A DNA stretch of 64,000 nt from Myxococcota bacterium (GTDB taxonomy: Bacteria > Myxococcota_A > UBA9160 > SMWR01). The translations under genes were made by a program, and so were the position numbers. The stretch is from NCBI GenBank assembly GCA_022447545.1, contig JAKVBI010000014.1:16920-80919 (forward strand), read 5' to 3'. The number at the start of each line of letters is the position of its first letter. The first letter of the stretch is position 1. Below the pieces are notes generated by a model. The model was not told the DNA's origin and made no database searches. It was given only the letters and a program-made list of their open reading frames with translations. Below are positions 62,643-64,000 of the stretch, piece by piece.

Positions 62643-63818
62643 ATGGATCTTCAGTTCACTCCCCAACATGAGAAGTTCCGATCGGAAGTGCGCGGTTGGA
62701 TTGATGCCAACCTGGAGCGACGCTGGACAGAGGAACTGCGCGATCCGGCCAACGGTGAAAACGAACTGGTTGAGGTCCGGCGCAGCTGGCAGGCGAAGCT
62801 CAACGAAGCCGGGTATCTCGGTATGGATTGGCCTGAAGAATGGGGCGGGAGGGGAGCAACAGTCGTCGAGAAGGCGATCTTCTTGGAGGAGAGCCTGCGC
62901 GCAGATTCGCCTCCGATCCCGAATTTTCTGGGTATCGGCCTGCTCGGGCCTGCTCTGATCCACCACGGCACTGAAGACCAGCGCCGTCGCTTTATTCCAA
63001 AGATGCTCTCCGGTGAAGAAATTTGGTGCCAGGGTTTCAGTGAACCCGCTGCCGGTAGTGACCTGGCCTCTCTTCGCTGTCGTGCAGAGCCCGATGGAGA
63101 AGACTGGCGTATCACCGGCCAGAAGGTCTGGACGACCTTCGGTCCCTGGGCCGATTGGATTTTTGTTTTGGCACGGACGGACATGGACGATCGCCACGGA
63201 GGGATCAGCTTCTTCCTCGTGCCCCTCGACCAGGAGGGGTGTGATGTCAGGCCATTGCTACAGATCAGCGGGGAATCCGAATTCGGAGAAGTTTTCTTCG
63301 ACGGTGCATTGGCAAAGGGCGAGCACCTGGTGGGAAAGATCGGGGAGGGATGGCGCATCGCCATGACGGTTCTCTCCTACGAGCGTGGTGCTTCCGCTTT
63401 GACGGACCCCGCTCGAAACGACGTCTTTCTCGCGGATCTCGTCGAAGGTCTGCGTGAGAACGGTACGTTGCACCTTCCCGATGTGAGGGAGAAGCTCGCA
63501 CGCTTGTTCGTGCAGAACGAGGTGATTCGTGCCAATGGCTACCGCACCCTGGCCACTCTTGCCTCGGGAAGTGCGCCGGGACCCGAGTCCTCCATCGAAA
63601 AGCTTCTCTGGTCCGAGTATGCGCAGAAACAATCCGAGACCGCATTGGAACTGCTTGGCCCGCGTGCGCACCTACGGCTTCGGTCGCCTCTGGCCCGCAC
63701 GGAGATGGATTGGGCGCGTGAGTTTCTCTGGGATCGTGCAGGCACCATCTACTCGGGCTCGTCGGAAATTCAGAGGAACATCATCTCCAAGCGTGTCCTC
63801 AATCTTCCTACATCCTGA
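62643..63818 (+). CDS. Acyl-CoA dehydrogenase family protein
   Basis: A 391-residue acyl-CoA dehydrogenase with all three domains. Key segments are WCQGFSEPAAGSDLASLRCR (FAD/substrate loop), GQKVWTTFGPWADWIFVLAR, and the C-terminal FLWDRAGTIYSGSSEIQRNI, which carries the FAD-binding end. ATG 62643 has AGGAGG 6 bases upstream. The next gene, 15 bases on, encodes another acyl-CoA dehydrogenase, a pairing seen in heterodimeric steroid or cholesterol-side-chain dehydrogenases (FadE type). Confidence 0.93.
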   Translation: MDLQFTPQHEKFRSEVRGWIDANLERRWTEELRDPANGENELVEVRRSWQAKLNEAGYLGMDWPEEWGGRGATVVEKAIFLEESLRADSPPIPNFLGIGLLGPALIHHGTEDQRRRFIPKMLSGEEIWCQGFSEPAAGSDLASLRCRAEPDGEDWRITGQKVWTTFGPWADWIFVLARTDMDDRHGGISFFLVPLDQEGCDVRPLLQISGESEFGEVFFDGALAKGEHLVGKIGEGWRIAMTVLSYERGASALTDPARNDVFLADLVEGLRENGTLHLPDVREKLARLFVQNEVIRANGYRTLATLASGSAPGPESSIEKLLWSEYAQKQSETALELLGPRAHLRLRSPLARTEMDWAREFLWDRAGTIYSGSSEIQRNIISKRVLNLPTS

Positions 63819-63833
63819 CCGGGAGAAATCGAA

Positions 63834-64000
63834 ATGCAGTTCAATCTCGATGAAGACCGAGCTCTTCTCAAACAGTCCACCCGTGAGTTGCTCGAGAGCG
63901 AATCTCCCCTCACTGATGCACGTGCGATCATGGAGGACAGTTCCGAGGGCTACGACAAGGCGCTTTACGCCAACTTGGCGGAACTTGGATACATGGGCCT
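63834..64000 (+). CDS. Acyl-CoA dehydrogenase, N-terminus only (runs off window)
   Basis: The first 55 residues of a protein, QFNLDEDRALLKQSTRELLE and onward to ANLAELGYMG, match the N-terminal helical domain of acyl-CoA dehydrogenases. GGGAGAAA lies upstream of ATG 63834. It is cut by the right edge. Placed 15 bases after a similar gene, it probably encodes the second subunit of an alpha2beta2-type enzyme. Confidence 0.8.
   Translation, partial: MQFNLDEDRALLKQSTRELLESESPLTDARAIMEDSSEGYDKALYANLAELGYMG

Overview
This 64 kb window is high-GC, densely coding chromosomal DNA from a Gram-negative, aerobic heterotroph. The gene types suggest an environmental 'deltaproteobacterial' lineage (Myxococcota, Binatota or Desulfobacterota_B-like): several acyl-CoA dehydrogenases, short-chain dehydrogenases (SDRs), F420/flavin luciferase-like oxidoreductases, amidohydrolase-2 proteins and a CaiB/BaiF CoA-transferase. 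There are also lipoproteins, an RND transporter, an AsmA-like protein and proteins with PEP-CTERM or 'VPxLP' C-terminal anchors. The lineage is an inference; no rRNA or marker gene is present. I saw no tRNA, rRNA, CRISPR array, insertion sequence or phage module. GTG and TTG starts are common.

Layout. 1-8.6 kb: amidohydrolase (cut by the left edge), luciferase-like enzyme, two SDRs, a zinc alcohol dehydrogenase, a decayed surface-protein gene, a multispanning membrane protein and a GPH-type MFS carrier. 8.7-17.8 kb: molybdopterin oxidoreductase, hot-dog thioesterase-like protein, a fused Mla-type ABC transporter, a giant cytochrome c/beta-propeller/DUF1080 protein and a second amidohydrolase. 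18-31 kb: luciferase-like enzyme, acyl-CoA dehydrogenase, RND transporter, glutathione transferase, M48 protease lipoprotein with a solute-binding lipoprotein, PEP-CTERM protein, dimeric-barrel protein, SDR and a zinc metallopeptidase. 31.6-48.3 kb: sulfatase remnant, glycosyltransferase-like membrane protein, MFS carrier, cupin, acyl-CoA dehydrogenase, phytanoyl-CoA dioxygenase-like enzyme, VOC protein, sulfatase-like lipoprotein, SGNH protein, a surface protein, a 1142-residue AsmA-like protein and a glutathione transferase. 48.8-64 kb: large lipoprotein, aldo/keto reductase, SGNH protein, PEP-CTERM protein, CoA-transferase, DUF5993-DsbB pair, alpha/beta hydrolase, VOC protein, a probable selenoprotein, a potassium-channel-like protein, MarC and two acyl-CoA dehydrogenases (the last cut by the right edge).

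The most notable item is at 60610-61002. It encodes a DCC/DUF393 thiol-disulfide oxidoreductase in which both cysteines of the family's CxxC motif are TGA codons, giving a predicted Sec-x-x-Sec active site. A bacterial SECIS-like hairpin with a GGGUC loop lies 16 nt downstream of the second TGA. Read conventionally this locus looks like intergenic DNA plus a short ORF. Together with the DUF5993/DsbB pair 3 kb upstream it suggests unusual thiol/selenol redox chemistry. Three decayed genes (3.0-3.5, 31.6-32.0 and 59.0-59.3 kb) show ongoing gene loss.
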